DNA of 49,328 nt from Rachicladosporium sp. CCFEE 5018 (Eukaryota > Ascomycota > Dothideomycetes > Cladosporiales > Cladosporiaceae), in contig KZ111189.1 of NCBI GenBank assembly GCA_002077045.2, positions 1 to 49,328 on the forward strand, in the 5' to 3' direction. Under the pieces are notes generated by a model. That model did no database searches. It saw nothing but the letters and a program-made list of their open reading frames with translations, and was not told where the DNA came from. The position numbers and the translations under genes are program-made. Below, one piece after another: positions 10,536 to 20,746 of this stretch (its first letter is position 1; each line of letters begins with the position of its first letter).

Positions 10536-11439
10536 GTTTGTTGCTCGTCACCTTGTTCCAGCCGTCATCATGTCAACTCTTCAAGGACATTGATCGAGTG
10601 CATGTTAGCAAATCGTGTCAGACACTACGCCGCTGAACCAGCAGGGCGAAGTCACAGAATTCTAAAGCGCTGAAGCAGATTGGGGCTGTGATGTTGAAGG
10701 ATGGCTGCAGTGCGGCGCGGATGTTGGCATGTGGATGTGGATCCCTGTTCTGCATGGCTCCAGACCCTAGGTTACATGCGACAACATGTGCCTTTATGTG
10801 CCGCAACGCGGCCGTGATGACGACTTCGTACTATTGCGAGTTCGCCAATCTCCCAAGATCTTGGTTGATGTGGGATCTAGGCCAAGCCACCGATGAGCGG
10901 TGATTTGTGGGGAGTGGTCTGTGTCTGTGGAGGGGTTGATTGGGATGATTAATTGATGGGATTCAACATGGTGTTCTGACTTCTCGACTGCCGCACGGCA
11001 CGATGACCTGCAGGCGAGGGAGACACATGTCGGATATCCGTGGCCTTCCGGACAGTAAATTTGTGGACCACAGCTGGTGTTAGAGCTGAACTCAGAGTCC
11101 AGACACGGATGTAACGGTTGCTGGACCGGCGCGACATGTCTCCACCTCCACTTCGACATGCGGGTGGATCTCCACTTCCACAGTGCAGGGAGCGTGAGCC
11201 GGCGCATCCGACTATACAATGGAAGACGTGAACTGGACCGGATCATCTGCAGTGCGATTCAATCACCTACATGAGATGTTTGAGCTGTTCCGCTGGCAGG
11301 CTGATGTCGGCACAGTATGCTGGCGCGGAGTGAGGCCAATTGGATATCGAATAAGTCACCACCCTGTTGTACGGATCGTAAGGTACGAGTCTATGAGTGA
11401 GCGGTGATACGATTCTACATGCCCAGATGTCACTCATAT
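10536..11439. other. Long intergenic region upstream of the unknown 421-residue gene (left arm)
   Basis: About 900 bases with repeated short GTGGA/TCCAC tracts, for example near 10733-10742 and 11140-11180. Open frames here do not keep their frame between the two arms, so I do not call a gene. It should hold the promoter of the 421-residue gene and the 3' flank of the MFS transporter. Confidence 0.5.
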
Positions 11440-12987
11440 TTACACTTCAGCTGCATTGCCAGCAGCCTGTGCACCCTCCCTATCCTTCCTCCTCTTCTTG
11501 AAGATACTTCCACCAGTCCAAACAGCAGTCGGCACCACGGTTACTAGACTTACAACGCCCAAAATCAAGGTCGCCAATGGCCAACCACTGGCAATAACCA
11601 CCAGACCTGCCAACAATGGTCCAACCAGGCACCCTCCTGCCCATGCCATGTTGAACAGACTGTACGCCTGCGCAAATGCGCCATTCTTCCCAAAGTACCC
11701 TGGAGGATGCCTCGCCTCCTTTGCAACTACCGCATAGGTGATCTCAGCCATCATTGGTGTCAGCGCCAAAGTCAATGCAAATCCAATCAATGCCAACAGA
11801 GCGCAAAGCAACACCTTCTGACCCATGCTGTTGTGTCCGACTAGTCTCAACAGTATCAAGAACGGACAACACAACAAGAAGCCAGCCACAGCATACCATC
11901 TCGGACCATGCTTATCACTTAGAGCACCCACAACGGGGCCGATGAAAGTGGGAACGCAAATAGGCAGGAAAATCAGACCTGCCCCTATCGAGTTCCAGCC
12001 AAAGGTGTTCTTGACGAAAAGTGGAAGGGTCGCATCGAAAGAAGTCAATAGGGATGCTTGGATGAAGCAGGCCCACAGTGCAGAGACCAGTCGACGAGAC
12101 GCGAGCAATCTGATGACTGGAGGTAGGCGGTTGTACCATTTCGATTGATCGGGTGGTCCCCACACCTCTGCTTCTGCGGCAGGTACGGGAACAGCGTCGT
12201 GGTCCGACTTGGGCACAGTGGTGTTGTCAGGCTTTGCGGTCGAGGACGAGAGATCCCCGTCCATCTCAATAGTCGCCACAGACTGCCGATTGTCCGCCGT
12301 CGGCGCCACCTGTCGCGCCTTCTCACCCTTCGGCGCATACTCCGGAATCCACTGCACAGCAATCTTGCGTTCGACCATGATCAGTCGGAGCAAGATGTCC
12401 AGCACAATTAGCCCGAAGCACATCGCGAATACTGCATAGTATCCAGCCTTCTCGAATACAACGCCTGCCAACAAGGGTGACAACAGGATCGCCAAGCTCA
12501 TGCTTAGTCCGACATAGCCCATGACTTGGCCGATCTCATCGCCACCCACTGTGTCAGCAAGCAGAGCCAGGCCAACGACCCAGACAACTGCAGCAGACAT
12601 GCCCTGTAGTGCTCGGCCAGCAGCCAGCACTCCGATCGAGTTGCCGACACATAGCATGACCGTGCTCGCAGCCAGAGCTAGCAGACCAACCAGTAATGGT
12701 AGTCGCCTCGAGGACGAGCGATCGGCCAGCCATCCGCAAAATGGTGCGGTGACCAGGAGTGCAGCTCCGTATATGGCCAGTAAGATCGAGATCCAGTACT
12801 GAACATCATCTGGAGCTATGCCAGCTCGCTCGGTCAGAGCGAACGGGACGACGGGGACGATGATGCCGTAGGCGAAGATGTCCGTGAAGATTGCCGTGCA
12901 GACCGTGAGAATGATAAACGTCGTCGACGACCTGACCTTGAGGAGAAGTGGTGGCCGGTCATCCTTGCCTGTGAGCCAGTGGAACAT
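11440..12987 (-). CDS. MFS transporter, DHA1 / vesicular-amine-transporter-like (left copy)
   Basis: A 515-residue major facilitator with about 12 hydrophobic segments and a long cytoplasmic loop between helices 6 and 7 (about 205-290). Motif A, GWLADRSSSRR, sits at 85-95 between helices 2 and 3. The helix 4 region has GRALQGMSAA. The architecture fits drug:H+ antiporter-1 or VMAT-like fungal transporters at the plasma membrane or vacuole; the cargo is unknown. The gene is divergent from Thg1 with a 428-base shared upstream region. The C-terminus is basic (KKRRKDR). Confidence 0.9.
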   Translation of the reverse strand: MFHWLTGKDDRPPLLLKVRSSTTFIILTVCTAIFTDIFAYGIIVPVVPFALTERAGIAPDDVQYWISILLAIYGAALLVTAPFCGWLADRSSSRRLPLLVGLLALAASTVMLCVGNSIGVLAAGRALQGMSAAVVWVVGLALLADTVGGDEIGQVMGYVGLSMSLAILLSPLLAGVVFEKAGYYAVFAMCFGLIVLDILLRLIMVERKIAVQWIPEYAPKGEKARQVAPTADNRQSVATIEMDGDLSSSTAKPDNTTVPKSDHDAVPVPAAEAEVWGPPDQSKWYNRLPPVIRLLASRRLVSALWACFIQASLLTSFDATLPLFVKNTFGWNSIGAGLIFLPICVPTFIGPVVGALSDKHGPRWYAVAGFLLCCPFLILLRLVGHNSMGQKVLLCALLALIGFALTLALTPMMAEITYAVVAKEARHPPGYFGKNGAFAQAYSLFNMAWAGGCLVGPLLAGLVVIASGWPLATLILGVVSLVTVVPTAVWTGGSIFKKRRKDREGAQAAGNAAEV

Positions 12988-13415
12988 GGTGGCGGTGGAG
13001 AGATTAACGAATTGTCGAAACCAGCTTGTCGATATTGTCGTCTCCCAGGATGCATCACCGTGAGGCCGTTACACCAATAACATCCCGTTCAGCAATACGA
13101 GCGAGATCTTGATATTCTATATGGAAGGGGGCCATCGCGTCAGTCGCGATAGCGGTGGAGCTCCAGTAGTCATCCCACATATTTCCGTGAGGTCATCATC
13201 AATCGCGTGCGGAGTTCGAAAAGAGTACTTTGTCGACGAGATCACCTGTGCTTTTCTCGCTTTCAACTGCCGCATTCAGCAGATCGGAATTCATCGGCCA
13301 TCTCGCCACGTGCTCGAGCCCCGATCGCCGGCAAGGACTTTAACATCTGCATGACTCGAGTCGACTTCAGCACGCTCGATTACCTGCTCAGGTCGTCAAC
13401 TCTTCCAGGCCGGTG
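12988..13415. promoter_or_regulatory. Divergent promoter region between MFS transporter and THG1 (left arm)
   Basis: Both flanking genes start outward from this 428-base stretch, so it must contain both promoters. I see no clear TATA box or named operator. The right-arm counterpart is 435 bases with several substitutions and small indels. Confidence 0.5.
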
Positions 13416-14267
13416 ATGGCGAACTCGAGCTTTCAGTATGTTCGCGACTTTGAGACCTCGGACCCGCTTGCGCCATCGAATTGGATTGTCGTTCGACTCG
13501 ACGGTCGAGGCTTCTCGAAGCTGACGACGAAGTATTCATTCACAAAGCCAAATGATCTGCGGGGACTGGCATTGCTTAACGCCGCAGCGCTCCAGATCGT
13601 TAAGGCGTTTCCAGATGTAGTAATCGCTTATGGACAGAGCGATGAGTACTCCTTTGTCTTGCACGAGAGTACTACGCTGTTCGATCGCCGAGCTGCCAAG
13701 CTCGCGACGACGTTTGCAGCGACGTTCACTGCGGAGTACTGCTTGCTCTGGTCTGAGCATTTTCCGGACAAGCCATTGACGAGGCCATGGCCATCATTCG
13801 ATGGACGGTGTGTGGCCTACCCAAAGCGATACATCTTGAGAGACTATCTTTCGTGGCGCCAAGCGGACTGCCATGTCAACAATCTGTACAATACCACATT
13901 CTGGAACCTCGTGCAACAGGGAGGTATGAGTCAGACTGATGCTGAGGAATCGCTGAAAGGCACCCTAAGTGGCGAAAAAAACGAGATTTTGTACTCAAAG
14001 TTCAGCATCAACTACAACAATGAGCCGGCAATCTGCAGGAAGGGCACCGTGATGTATCGAGCTTACAAGACTGCGCCAACGAACGGCGCGCAGCTCGCTC
14101 AGCTGGACACACGCGGAAGTCTAAGCAAAACGCAGTTGGAGAAAGCGAAGAAGCGGAGCGCGAAAGCTGAGATCAAAGTCGAGAACGTTGATCTGATTGG
14201 CGATCCATTCTGGGATGCAAGGCCCTATATCCTGGCTCCTAGTCGTGGCGACAGCGGTGATGAATGA
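13416..14267 (+). CDS. THG1: tRNA(His) guanylyltransferase (left copy)
   Basis: A 283-residue protein from the ATG at 13416. The GTG three bases earlier was not used. Thg1 adds the essential G-1 to the 5' end of tRNA-His in the 3'-5' direction. The metal-binding residues are in place: Asp29 and Gly30 (RLDGRGF), and Asp76-Glu77 (GQSDEYSF). Lys44 also matches the animal numbering. The HxxN element lies at His153-Asn156 (HVNNLYNTTFW). The C-terminus is basic with a Lys/Ala-rich helix before the acidic end. The gene is convergent with the PPP4R2-like gene. Confidence 0.96.
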   Translation: MANSSFQYVRDFETSDPLAPSNWIVVRLDGRGFSKLTTKYSFTKPNDLRGLALLNAAALQIVKAFPDVVIAYGQSDEYSFVLHESTTLFDRRAAKLATTFAATFTAEYCLLWSEHFPDKPLTRPWPSFDGRCVAYPKRYILRDYLSWRQADCHVNNLYNTTFWNLVQQGGMSQTDAEESLKGTLSGEKNEILYSKFSINYNNEPAICRKGTVMYRAYKTAPTNGAQLAQLDTRGSLSKTQLEKAKKRSAKAEIKVENVDLIGDPFWDARPYILAPSRGDSGDE

Positions 14268-14702
14268 GCGCGCACGCTGTCTAAAATGCAACACCTTCCC
14301 GGCCACCGATGGCTGCCGCCTTCAAACGGCAGGGCAGCTTGATCAGCTGTGCCCAGTGATCGGTCGCAACAGGGATCTCCCCGCGCTGCTCACATGAACA
14401 GTGACAGTGTCGCAAAGCGACTTGTCTGGACGGCTCGAGACCTGCTCTTCCTCTGCTGGTGCGTTACTTGTGAGCTTTCCATGCTGCATGAACTGGATCT
14501 GACGACGTTACAGAGATGATCATGAGAGCGCGTCTCTGCAAGCTTTGCCTGGGAGAATGCAGCAAACGTTATCCGAGTACAGCTCAACCGGTCAAACCAA
14601 AAGCAGTCGCCTTATCATTGGATGCACGTGCAAAAATCAGTCCCATAATAATGCCGTAGATACATGCATCGGGTCGATAGGAGTCGTGATGAGCTGCATT
14701 GC

Positions 14703-15587
14703 TCATCTGTCCTCAATTGGCTCTCCATCCGCGTTGGCAATGACAGCATCTTCCGCTTCCTTCTCGTCCTGGGTATGCGAGTCCTCGTTCGCTTCTCCAG
14801 TACCGACAGCATCAGCCATGACGGCATCATGCAACACTCGATCCACACTGCTCGCGTCCTCACTCGCCACAACAGGCTGAGGCGACCTCGCTCTTCCCAC
14901 AGCAGCTTCGAGATCTATGCCAGCGCCAAGCAATCCGGCACCACCGTGCTGTGGTCCCATGTCCTCCATTCCCACTTCCTCCGGGCCCCCAGCATGTGGC
15001 GCCTCGCCCTCTTCTCCACTAGCAGTCCCCCCCGTAGCCCCAGCCCTCTGTTGCGCGACCGGCACAACACCCGCCTCTTGCTCCAATCTCAACAGCTCCC
15101 CTTGTGTAACGCCGCCTTGCTCTCTCAACATGCCTTCCATCGTCCCTGCGCTGCCTGCTGAAGAGCCGGTACTAGCGTCGCTCTGCTCACTAAGCGTCGG
15201 ACTGGCTGGTAGACTGTTGCCGGGACTGCTGTTGTGGCCTGCTGAAGAGGAGATGCCGTTGACTACTACACTGACTGTCTCGATGCTGCCAACGCCGTTC
15301 GGACCTTGTATACTCTCCATACCCTCACTGTGTAGCTCGCCGTCCCCTCCTTGACTTCCAGCTTGTCCTGCGCCGTTCTGCCGAAGCCATGGAATGGGTG
15401 TCAAAAGCGCGCCGCCAAGTGACTCGTCGCTACCTAGTTCCTCTGAGGGCGTGTCGCCGTTCGTGAGGAAGCTGTTCGTGCCGTTCGGATGCGTGGGGAG
15501 AGGGAAGTCAGAGAGAGGCGAGGAGACTGAGATGATCCGATCTAAGGCTCGGAGGAAGGGCGATAAGCGAGTGTAATGTTGACGCGG
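14703..15587 (-). CDS. C-terminal part of a PPP4R2-like phosphatase 4 regulatory subunit (left copy, cut by gap)
   Basis: The frame is open from the stop at 14703 to the gap edge, 294 codons, and enters the gap at its 5' end, so the N-terminus is missing. The first readable part has ALDRIISVSS, then GSDESLGG and LLTPIPWL. This order resembles the region after the PPP4R2 core in fungal homologues. The rest is Ser/Gly/Glu-rich and disordered, ending in an acidic tail (EDAVIANADGEPIED). PPP4R2/Psy4 regulates protein phosphatase 4 in DNA-damage recovery. The family call rests on a short conserved part; the missing N-terminal core would decide it. Confidence 0.5.
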   Translation of the reverse strand, partial: PRQHYTRLSPFLRALDRIISVSSPLSDFPLPTHPNGTNSFLTNGDTPSEELGSDESLGGALLTPIPWLRQNGAGQAGSQGGDGELHSEGMESIQGPNGVGSIETVSVVVNGISSSAGHNSSPGNSLPASPTLSEQSDASTGSSAGSAGTMEGMLREQGGVTQGELLRLEQEAGVVPVAQQRAGATGGTASGEEGEAPHAGGPEEVGMEDMGPQHGGAGLLGAGIDLEAAVGRARSPQPVVASEDASSVDRVLHDAVMADAVGTGEANEDSHTQDEKEAEDAVIANADGEPIEDR

Positions 15588-15687
15588 NNNNNNNNNNNNN
15601 NNNNNNNNNNNNNNNNNNNNNNNNNNNNNNNNNNNNNNNNNNNNNNNNNNNNNNNNNNNNNNNNNNNNNNNNNNNNNNNNNNNNNNN
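15588..15687. other. Assembly gap of 100 N at the centre of the inverted repeat
   Basis: Exactly 100 N, a conventional placeholder for a gap of unknown size. The flanking bases are perfect mirror images. The gap interrupts the same reading frame at the same codon on both sides. Confidence 0.98.
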
Positions 15688-16572
15688 CCGCGTCAACATT
15701 ACACTCGCTTATCGCCCTTCCTCCGAGCCTTAGATCGGATCATCTCAGTCTCCTCGCCTCTCTCTGACTTCCCTCTCCCCACGCATCCGAACGGCACGAA
15801 CAGCTTCCTCACGAACGGCGACACGCCCTCAGAGGAACTAGGTAGCGACGAGTCACTTGGCGGCGCGCTTTTGACACCCATTCCATGGCTTCGGCAGAAC
15901 GGCGCAGGACAAGCTGGAAGTCAAGGAGGGGACGGCGAGCTACACAGTGAGGGTATGGAGAGTATACAAGGTCCGAACGGCGTTGGCAGCATCGAGACAG
16001 TCAGTGTAGTAGTCAACGGCATCTCCTCTTCAGCAGGCCACAACAGCAGTCCCGGCAACAGTCTACCAGCCAGTCCGACGCTTAGTGAGCAGAGCGACGC
16101 TAGTACCGGCTCTTCAGCAGGTAGCGCAGGGACGATGGAAGGCATGTTGAGAGAGCAAGGCGGCGTTACACAAGGGGAGCTGTTGAGATTGGAGCAAGAG
16201 GCGGGTGTCGTGCCGGTCGCGCAACAGAGGGCTGGGGCTACGGGGGGGACTGCTAGTGGAGAAGAGGGCGAGGCGCCACATGCTAGGGGCCCGGAGGAAG
16301 TGGGAATGGAGGACATGGGACCACAGCACGGTGGTGCCGGATTGCTTGGCGCTGGCATAGATCTCGAAGCTGCTGTGGGAAGAGCGAGGTCGCCTCAGCC
16401 TGTTGTGGCGAGTGAGGACGTGAGCAGTGTGGATCGAGTGTTGCATGATGCTGTCATGGCTGATGCTGTCGGTACTGGAGAAGTGAACGAGGACTCGCAT
16501 ACCCAGGACGAGAAGGAAGCGGAAGATGCTGTCATTGCCAACGCGGATGGAGAGCCAATTGAGGACAAATGA
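15688..16572 (+). CDS. C-terminal part of a PPP4R2-like regulatory subunit (right copy, cut by gap)
   Basis: Open from the gap edge to the stop at 16572, 294 codons, the same length as the left copy. It differs from it by about four residues (for example Gly to Arg in the HARGPEEV part, Ala to Val in EDVSSV, final Lys for Arg). The frame reads Pro-Arg-Gln-His-Tyr directly from the first base after the gap, so the N-terminal core is lost here too. The even spread of silent and conservative changes over a disordered tail suggests both copies are under constraint. Confidence 0.5.
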   Translation, partial: PRQHYTRLSPFLRALDRIISVSSPLSDFPLPTHPNGTNSFLTNGDTPSEELGSDESLGGALLTPIPWLRQNGAGQAGSQGGDGELHSEGMESIQGPNGVGSIETVSVVVNGISSSAGHNSSPGNSLPASPTLSEQSDASTGSSAGSAGTMEGMLREQGGVTQGELLRLEQEAGVVPVAQQRAGATGGTASGEEGEAPHARGPEEVGMEDMGPQHGGAGLLGAGIDLEAAVGRARSPQPVVASEDVSSVDRVLHDAVMADAVGTGEVNEDSHTQDEKEAEDAVIANADGEPIEDK

Positions 16573-17007
16573 GCAATGCAGCTCATCACGACTCCTATCG
16601 ACCCGATGCATGTATCTACGGCATTATTATGGGATTGATTTTTGCACGTGCATCCGATGATAAGGCGACTGCTTTTGATTTGACCGGTTGAGCTGTACCC
16701 GAGTAACGTTTGCTGCGTTCTCTCAGGCAAAGCTTGCAGAGACGCGCTCTCATGATCATCTCTGTAACGTTGTCAGATCCAGTTTATGCAGCATGGAGAG
16801 CTCACAAGTAACGCACCAGCAGAGGAAGAGCAGGTCTCGAGCCGTCCGGACAAGTCGCTTTGCGACACTGTCACTGTTCATGTGAGCAGCGCGGGGAGAT
16901 CCCTGTTGCGACCGATCGCTGGGCACAGCTGATCAAGCTGCCCTGCCGTTTGAAGGCGCCAGCCATCGGTGGCCGGGAAGGTATTGCAGTTTAGACAGCG
17001 TGCGCGC

Positions 17008-17859
17008 TCACTCATCGCCGCTGTCGCCACGACTAGAAGCCAGGATATAGGGCCTTGCATCCCAGAATGGATCGCCAATCAGATCAACGTTCTCGACTTT
17101 GATCTCAGCTTTCGCGCTCCGCTTCTTCGCTTTCTCCAACTGCGTTTTGCTCAGACTTCCGCGTGTGTCCAGCTGAGCGAGCTGCGCGCCGTTCGTTGGC
17201 GCAGTCTTGTAAGCTCGATACATCACGGTGCCCTTCCTGCAGATTGCCGGCTCATTGTTGTAGTTGATGCTGAACTTTGAGTACAAAATCTCGTTTTTTT
17301 CGCCACTTAGGGTGCCTTTCAGCGATTCCTCAGCATCAGTCTGACTCATACCTCCCTGTTGCACGAGATTCCAGAATGTGGTATTGTACAGATTGTTGAC
17401 ATGGCAGTCCGCTTGGCGCCACGAAAGATAGTCTCTCAAGATGTTTCGCTTTGGGTAGGCCACACACCGTCCATCGAATGATGGCCATGGCCTCGTCAAA
17501 GGCTGGTCCGGCAAATGCTCAGACCAGAGCAAGCAGTACTCCGCAGTGAACGTCGCTGCAAACGTCGTCGCGAGCTTGGCAGCTCGGCGATCGAACAGCG
17601 TAGTACTCTCGTGCAAGACAAAGGAGTACTCATCGCTCTGTCCATAAGCGATTACTACATCTGGAAACGCCTTAACGACCTGGAGCGCTGCGGCGTTAAG
17701 CAATGCCAGTCCCCGCAGATCATTTGGCTTTGTGAACGAATACTTTGTCGTCAGCTTCGAGAAGCCTCGACCGTCGAGTCGAATGACAATCCAATTCGAT
17801 GGCGCAAGCGGGTCCGAGGTCTCAAAGTCGCGGACATACTGAAAGCTCGAATTCGCCAT
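17008..17859 (-). CDS. THG1: tRNA(His) guanylyltransferase (right copy)
   Basis: A 283-residue full-length copy. All catalytic residues named for the left copy (Asp29, Asp76, Glu77, His153, Asn156) are kept. I count about six residue differences, including Val26 to Ile, Ile61 to Val, the change at EHLPDQPLT (left EHFPDKPLT) and Tyr139 to Asn. None falls on a catalytic position, so both copies should be active. Confidence 0.96.
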   Translation of the reverse strand: MANSSFQYVRDFETSDPLAPSNWIVIRLDGRGFSKLTTKYSFTKPNDLRGLALLNAAALQVVKAFPDVVIAYGQSDEYSFVLHESTTLFDRRAAKLATTFAATFTAEYCLLWSEHLPDQPLTRPWPSFDGRCVAYPKRNILRDYLSWRQADCHVNNLYNTTFWNLVQQGGMSQTDAEESLKGTLSGEKNEILYSKFSINYNNEPAICRKGTVMYRAYKTAPTNGAQLAQLDTRGSLSKTQLEKAKKRSAKAEIKVENVDLIGDPFWDARPYILASSRGDSGDE

Positions 17860-18294
17860 CGCCGGCCTGAAAGAGTTGACGATCTGAGCAGGTAGTCGAG
17901 CGTGCTGAAGTCGACTCGAGTCATGCAGCTGTCAAGTCCTTGCCGGCGATCGGGGCTCGAGCACGTGGCGAGATGGCAGATGAATTCCGATCTGCTGAAT
18001 GCGGCAGTTGAAAGCGAGAAAAGCACAGGAAATCGGGTGATCTCGTCGACAAAGTCCTCTTTTCGAACTCCGCACGCGAGTGATGATGACCTCACGGATA
18101 TGTGTGGGATGACTACTGGGGCTCCACCGCTATCGCGACCGACGCGATGGCCCTCTTCCATATAGAATATCAAGATCTCGCTCGTGTTGCTGAACGGGAT
18201 GTTATTGGTGTAACCGCCTCACGGTGATGCATCCTGGGAGACGATAACATCGACAAGCTGGTTTCGACAATTCGTTGATCTCCTCACCGCCACC
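17860..18294. promoter_or_regulatory. Divergent promoter region between THG1 and MFS transporter (right arm)
   Basis: Counterpart of 12988-13415. It holds both outward promoters in 435 bases. No named motif is recognised. Confidence 0.45.
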
Positions 18295-19842
18295 ATGTTC
18301 CACTGGCTCACAGGCAAAGATGATCGACCGCCTCTCCTTCTCAAGGTCAGGTCCTCGACGACTTTTATTATACTTACGGTCTGCACGGCGATCTTCACGG
18401 ACATCTTCGCCTATGGCATCATCGTGCCCGTTGTGCCTTTCGCCCTGACCGAGCGAGCTGGCATAGCTCCAGATGATGTCCAGTACTGGATCTCAATCTT
18501 GCTGGCTATATACGGAGCTGCTCTCCTGGTGACTGCACCGTTCTGCGGATGGCTGGCCGATCGTTCATCAAGCCGGCGGCTCCCGTTACTTGTTGGTCTA
18601 CTCGCTCTGGCTGCCAGCACGGTCATGCTATGCGTCGGCAACTCGATCGGAGTGCTGGCTGCTGGCCGAGCGCTACAAGGCATGTCTGCTGCAGTCGTCT
18701 GGGTCGTTGGCCTGGCTCTGCTTGCTGACACAGTGGGTGGCGATGAGATCGGCCAAGTCATGGGCTATGTCGGACTAAGCATGAGCTTGGCGATCCTGTT
18801 GTCACCCTTGTTGGCAGGCGTTGTATTCGAGAAGGCAGGATACTATGCGGTATTTGCGATGTGCTTCGGCCTGATTGTGCTGGACATCTTGCTCCGACTG
18901 ATCATGGTGGAACGAAAAATTGCCGTCCAGTGGATTCCCGAGTATGCGCCTAAGGGCGAGAAGGCTCGACAGGTGGCGCCGCCGGCGGATAACCGGCGGT
19001 CTGTAGCGACTATTGAGATGGACGGGGATCTCTCGCCGTCGACCGCAAAGCCTGACGACACTACACTATGCAAGTCGGACCATGACACTGTGCCAACTCC
19101 TGCCGCAGAACCAGAAGTCTGGGGCCCGCCCGACCAGTCAAAGTGGTACAATCGCCTTCCTCCAGTCATACGATTGCTGTCTTCTCGCCGTCTGGTCTCT
19201 GCACTATGGGCATGCTTCATACAAGCGTCCCTCTTGACTTCTTTCGATGCAACCCTTCCGCTCTTCGTCAAGAACACCTTTGGCTGGAATTCGATCGGTG
19301 CTGGTCTGATATTCCTACCAATCTGTGTCCCTACCTTCATCGGCCCTGTTGTAGGCGCTCTTAGCGATAAGCACGGTCCGAGATGGTATGCGGTGGCAGG
19401 CTTTCTACTATCTTGTCCGTTCTTGATTCTGCTGCGATTGGTAGGGCACAACAGCATGGGTCAGAAGGTATTGCTTTGCGCTCTGTTGGCGTTGATTGGA
19501 TTTGCTTTGACTTTGGCGCTGACACCAATGATGGCTGAGATCACCTATGCGGTAGTTGCAAAGGAGGCGAGGCATCCTCCAGGGTACTTTGGGAAGAATG
19601 GCGCATTTGCGCAGGCGTACAGTCTGTTCAACATGGCATGGGCAGGAGGCTGTCTGGTTGGACCGTTGTTGGCTGGACTTGTAGTCAACGCCAGTGGTTG
19701 GCCTCTGGCGACTCTGATTCTAGGCGTTGTGAGTCTGGTAACGGTGGTGCCAACTGCAGTCTGGACTGGTGGAAGTATCTTCAAGAAGAGGAGGAAGGAC
19801 AGGGAGGTTACACAGGCTGCTGGTAATGCAGCTGGAGTGTAG
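18295..19842 (+). CDS. MFS transporter, DHA1 / vesicular-amine-transporter-like (right copy)
   Basis: A 515-residue copy of the same length as the left one. The membrane helices are almost identical. The substitutions cluster in the loop between helices 6 and 7: the stretch from about 230 to 280 differs at about a dozen positions (for example KPDDTTLCKSD against KPDNTTVPKSD). Elsewhere there are only a few, such as Asn for Ile in VVNASGWP. Motif A and the helix 4 residues are unchanged, so transport should be conserved while loop regulation may differ. Confidence 0.9.
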   Translation: MFHWLTGKDDRPPLLLKVRSSTTFIILTVCTAIFTDIFAYGIIVPVVPFALTERAGIAPDDVQYWISILLAIYGAALLVTAPFCGWLADRSSSRRLPLLVGLLALAASTVMLCVGNSIGVLAAGRALQGMSAAVVWVVGLALLADTVGGDEIGQVMGYVGLSMSLAILLSPLLAGVVFEKAGYYAVFAMCFGLIVLDILLRLIMVERKIAVQWIPEYAPKGEKARQVAPPADNRRSVATIEMDGDLSPSTAKPDDTTLCKSDHDTVPTPAAEPEVWGPPDQSKWYNRLPPVIRLLSSRRLVSALWACFIQASLLTSFDATLPLFVKNTFGWNSIGAGLIFLPICVPTFIGPVVGALSDKHGPRWYAVAGFLLSCPFLILLRLVGHNSMGQKVLLCALLALIGFALTLALTPMMAEITYAVVAKEARHPPGYFGKNGAFAQAYSLFNMAWAGGCLVGPLLAGLVVNASGWPLATLILGVVSLVTVVPTAVWTGGSIFKKRRKDREVTQAAGNAAGV

Positions 19843-20746
19843 ATATGAGTGACATCTGGGCGTATAGAATTGTATCACTGCTCACTCATGGACTCCTACC
19901 TTGCGATTCGTACAAATTCAAGACGACTTGTATGATCTCCAGTCGGCCTTGCGCCGCGCCAGCATATTGATAGCATCAGATATCAGCCTGTCAGCGGAAC
20001 AGTTCGAACATCCCATGTAGGTAGTTGACTAGAATGGCAGATGATCGGGTCCAGCTCATGTCTGCCATTCGAGGAGTCGGATGCGCCGGCTCACGCTCCC
20101 TCCACTGTGGAAGTGGAGATCCACCCAACGTCGATGTGGAGGTGGAGACATGTCGCGCAGCTCCAGCAACCGTTACATCCGTGTCTGGACTCTGAGCTCA
20201 GCTACTAACACCAGCTGTGGTCCACAAATTTGCTGTCCGGAGGGCCACGGATATCCGACATGTGTCTCCCTCACCTGCAGGTCATCGTGTCGTGCGGCAG
20301 TCGAGAAGTCAGAACACCATGTTGAATCCCATCTTCATCCCCATCACCCTCTCCACAGACACAGACCACTCCCCACAGTGATCATCGTTCATCGGCGGCT
20401 TGGCCTAAACTCCACGCCAACCAAGATCTTGGGAGATTGGCGAACTCGCAATACGAAGTCGTCATCACGTCCGCGTTGCGGCACATAAAGGCACATGTTA
20501 CTGCATGTAACCTAGGGCCTGGAGCCATGCAGAACAGGGATCCACATCCACATGCCAACATCCGCGCCGCACTGCAGCCATCCTTCAACATCACAGCCCC
20601 AATCTGCTTCAACGCTTTGGAATTCTGTGACCTCGCCCTGCTGGTTCAGCGGCGTAGTGTCTGACACGTTTTGCTAACCTGCACTCGATCAATGTCCTTG
20701 AAGAGTTGACATGATGACGGCTGGAACCAGGTAACGAGCAACGAAC
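19843..20746. other. Long intergenic region upstream of the unknown 421-residue gene (right arm)
   Basis: Counterpart of 10536-11439, with many indels. A 135-codon frame starts at an ATG at 20081, but the left arm reads a different frame over the same DNA, so it is not called as a gene. Short GTGGA/TCCAC tracts recur (20104-20150 and near 20540-20560). Confidence 0.5.

Larger units (their letters stand above)
2139..15587 (+). repeat. Left arm of a large inverted duplication
   Basis: Everything from 2139 to the gap at 15588 reappears in reverse complement between 29597 and 15688, with the same genes in the same order. Both arms reach the central gap at the same base: the left ends tgttgacgcgg and the right begins ccgcgtcaaca. 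At the outer end, left 2139 pairs with right 29597, the last base before the second gap, so the true extent of homology is unknown. The left arm is 461 bases shorter, almost all from one deletion near 5037-5041. In about 220 bases of Thg1 I counted 6 differences. Confidence 0.95.

Noticed and set aside
10690..11200. Repeated GTGGA/TCCAC tracts as a possible array of binding sites
   Set aside because: The tracts are short and irregularly spaced, and I could not fit them to a known fungal regulator site.
15588..15687. Central gap as a hairpin, telomere or replication structure
   Set aside because: Exactly 100 N with mirror-identical ends is a scaffolding convention; no telomere repeat or hairpin-forming sequence is visible next to it.
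20081..20488. 135-codon frame with ATG upstream of the disordered-protein gene
   Set aside because: Indels put the left arm (10794-11246) in different frames over the same DNA, so the frame is not conserved.
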